From an uncultured Cytophagales bacterium (GTDB lineage Bacteria; Bacteroidota; Bacteroidia; Cytophagales; 172606-1), in assembly GCA_902805615.1 (NCBI GenBank), contig CADCTQ010000324.1, positions 1-63,151 of the forward strand: a stretch of DNA of 63,151 nucleotides, read 5' to 3'. How positions within the stretch are numbered: the stretch's first letter is position 1; every line of letters starts with the position of its first letter. The position numbers and the translations under genes were made by a program. Below, piece by piece: positions 63,009-63,151 of this stretch. The notes beneath the pieces were generated by a model. The model searched no databases. It was not told the origin of the DNA and saw nothing but the letters and a program-made list of their open reading frames with translations.

Positions 63009-63151
63009 CTAATCTTGTAGGTAAAAATAAACAGTAGGCGTTGCGGGAAGGCGTCGCGTTGCGGGAAAGCGTCGCGTTGCGGCTCCCCTCCTCGGAGCTA
63101 ATCTTGTAGGGAAACATAAATGGTAGGCGTCGCATCGCGGGAAGGGGTCGC
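63009..63151 (+). repeat. Tandem repeat of a ~50-bp unit at the window edge
   Basis: Two copies of CTAATCTTGTAGG...GTAGGCGT...GGGAAGG (63009-63057 and 63098-63151). In between, GCGTCGCGTTGCGGGAA-type 17-mers recur. The second copy runs to the window end, so the full size is unknown. A GGGGACTACCCCTGGCCCC-like fragment at 62984-63001 resembles the end of the palindromic element. Confidence 0.7.

Overview
The window looks like a high-GC chromosome segment from a member of the Bacteroidota, probably a Cytophagales-like organism. I cannot name a genus. The evidence is a TonB-dependent receptor with an N-terminal carboxypeptidase-D-like domain, two proteins ending in type IX secretion (T9SS) sorting domains, TAnnTTTG-type -7 promoter boxes, and weak Shine-Dalgarno sequences. 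No tRNA, rRNA, transposase, phage gene or CRISPR array was recognised.

Layout. 0-8.4 kb: a TonB-dependent receptor, a 1.1-kb intergenic region built from nested inverted repeats, then serS, lysC, ribH and a membrane-anchored TPR protein, all on the minus strand. 8.5-39.2 kb: one long minus-strand surface-polysaccharide locus. It starts with a Wzm/Wzt-type ABC exporter and includes about thirteen glycosyltransferases of several folds, four SAM-dependent methyltransferases, an arabinose-5-phosphate isomerase, UDP-GlcNAc 2-epimerase, an O-antigen ligase/polymerase-like membrane protein, an acyltransferase and a fused two-domain oxidoreductase. A T9SS-sorted repeat protein sits inside it. kdsA (Kdo-8-phosphate synthase) is divergent at the head of the locus, so Kdo supply is linked to it. 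The ABC exporter with a C-terminal glycan-binding domain, together with the methyltransferases, suggests a glycan polymerised in the cytoplasm, capped, then exported.

40.2-47.1 kb: repeat-rich spacers, a carbohydrate-binding lipoprotein, a type-II NADH dehydrogenase and a GH78-like rhamnosidase. 47.8-55 kb: a catabolic locus with an amidohydrolase (lactonase type), an IlvD/Edd dehydratase, a Gfo/Idh dehydrogenase, a GH10 xylanase with two binding modules and a T9SS tail, and a divergent AraC-type regulator. The Gfo/Idh operon and the xylanase share an ungapped 70-bp promoter/operator block, so they are probably one AraC regulon. Three genes of this locus (dehydratase, xylanase, regulator) each carry one disabling change: a 1-nt insertion, an in-frame TGA and a 1-nt deletion. 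55-63 kb: a P-type cation ATPase, DoxX, two divergently transcribed sensor kinases and a CNNM/CorC-type membrane protein.

The most distinctive non-coding signal is a ~240-bp palindromic element present three times, with ~35-50 bp terminal inverted repeats and twin 10-bp hairpins with 3-nt loops. One copy is nested inside a larger inverted repeat of ~60-bp periodic units.
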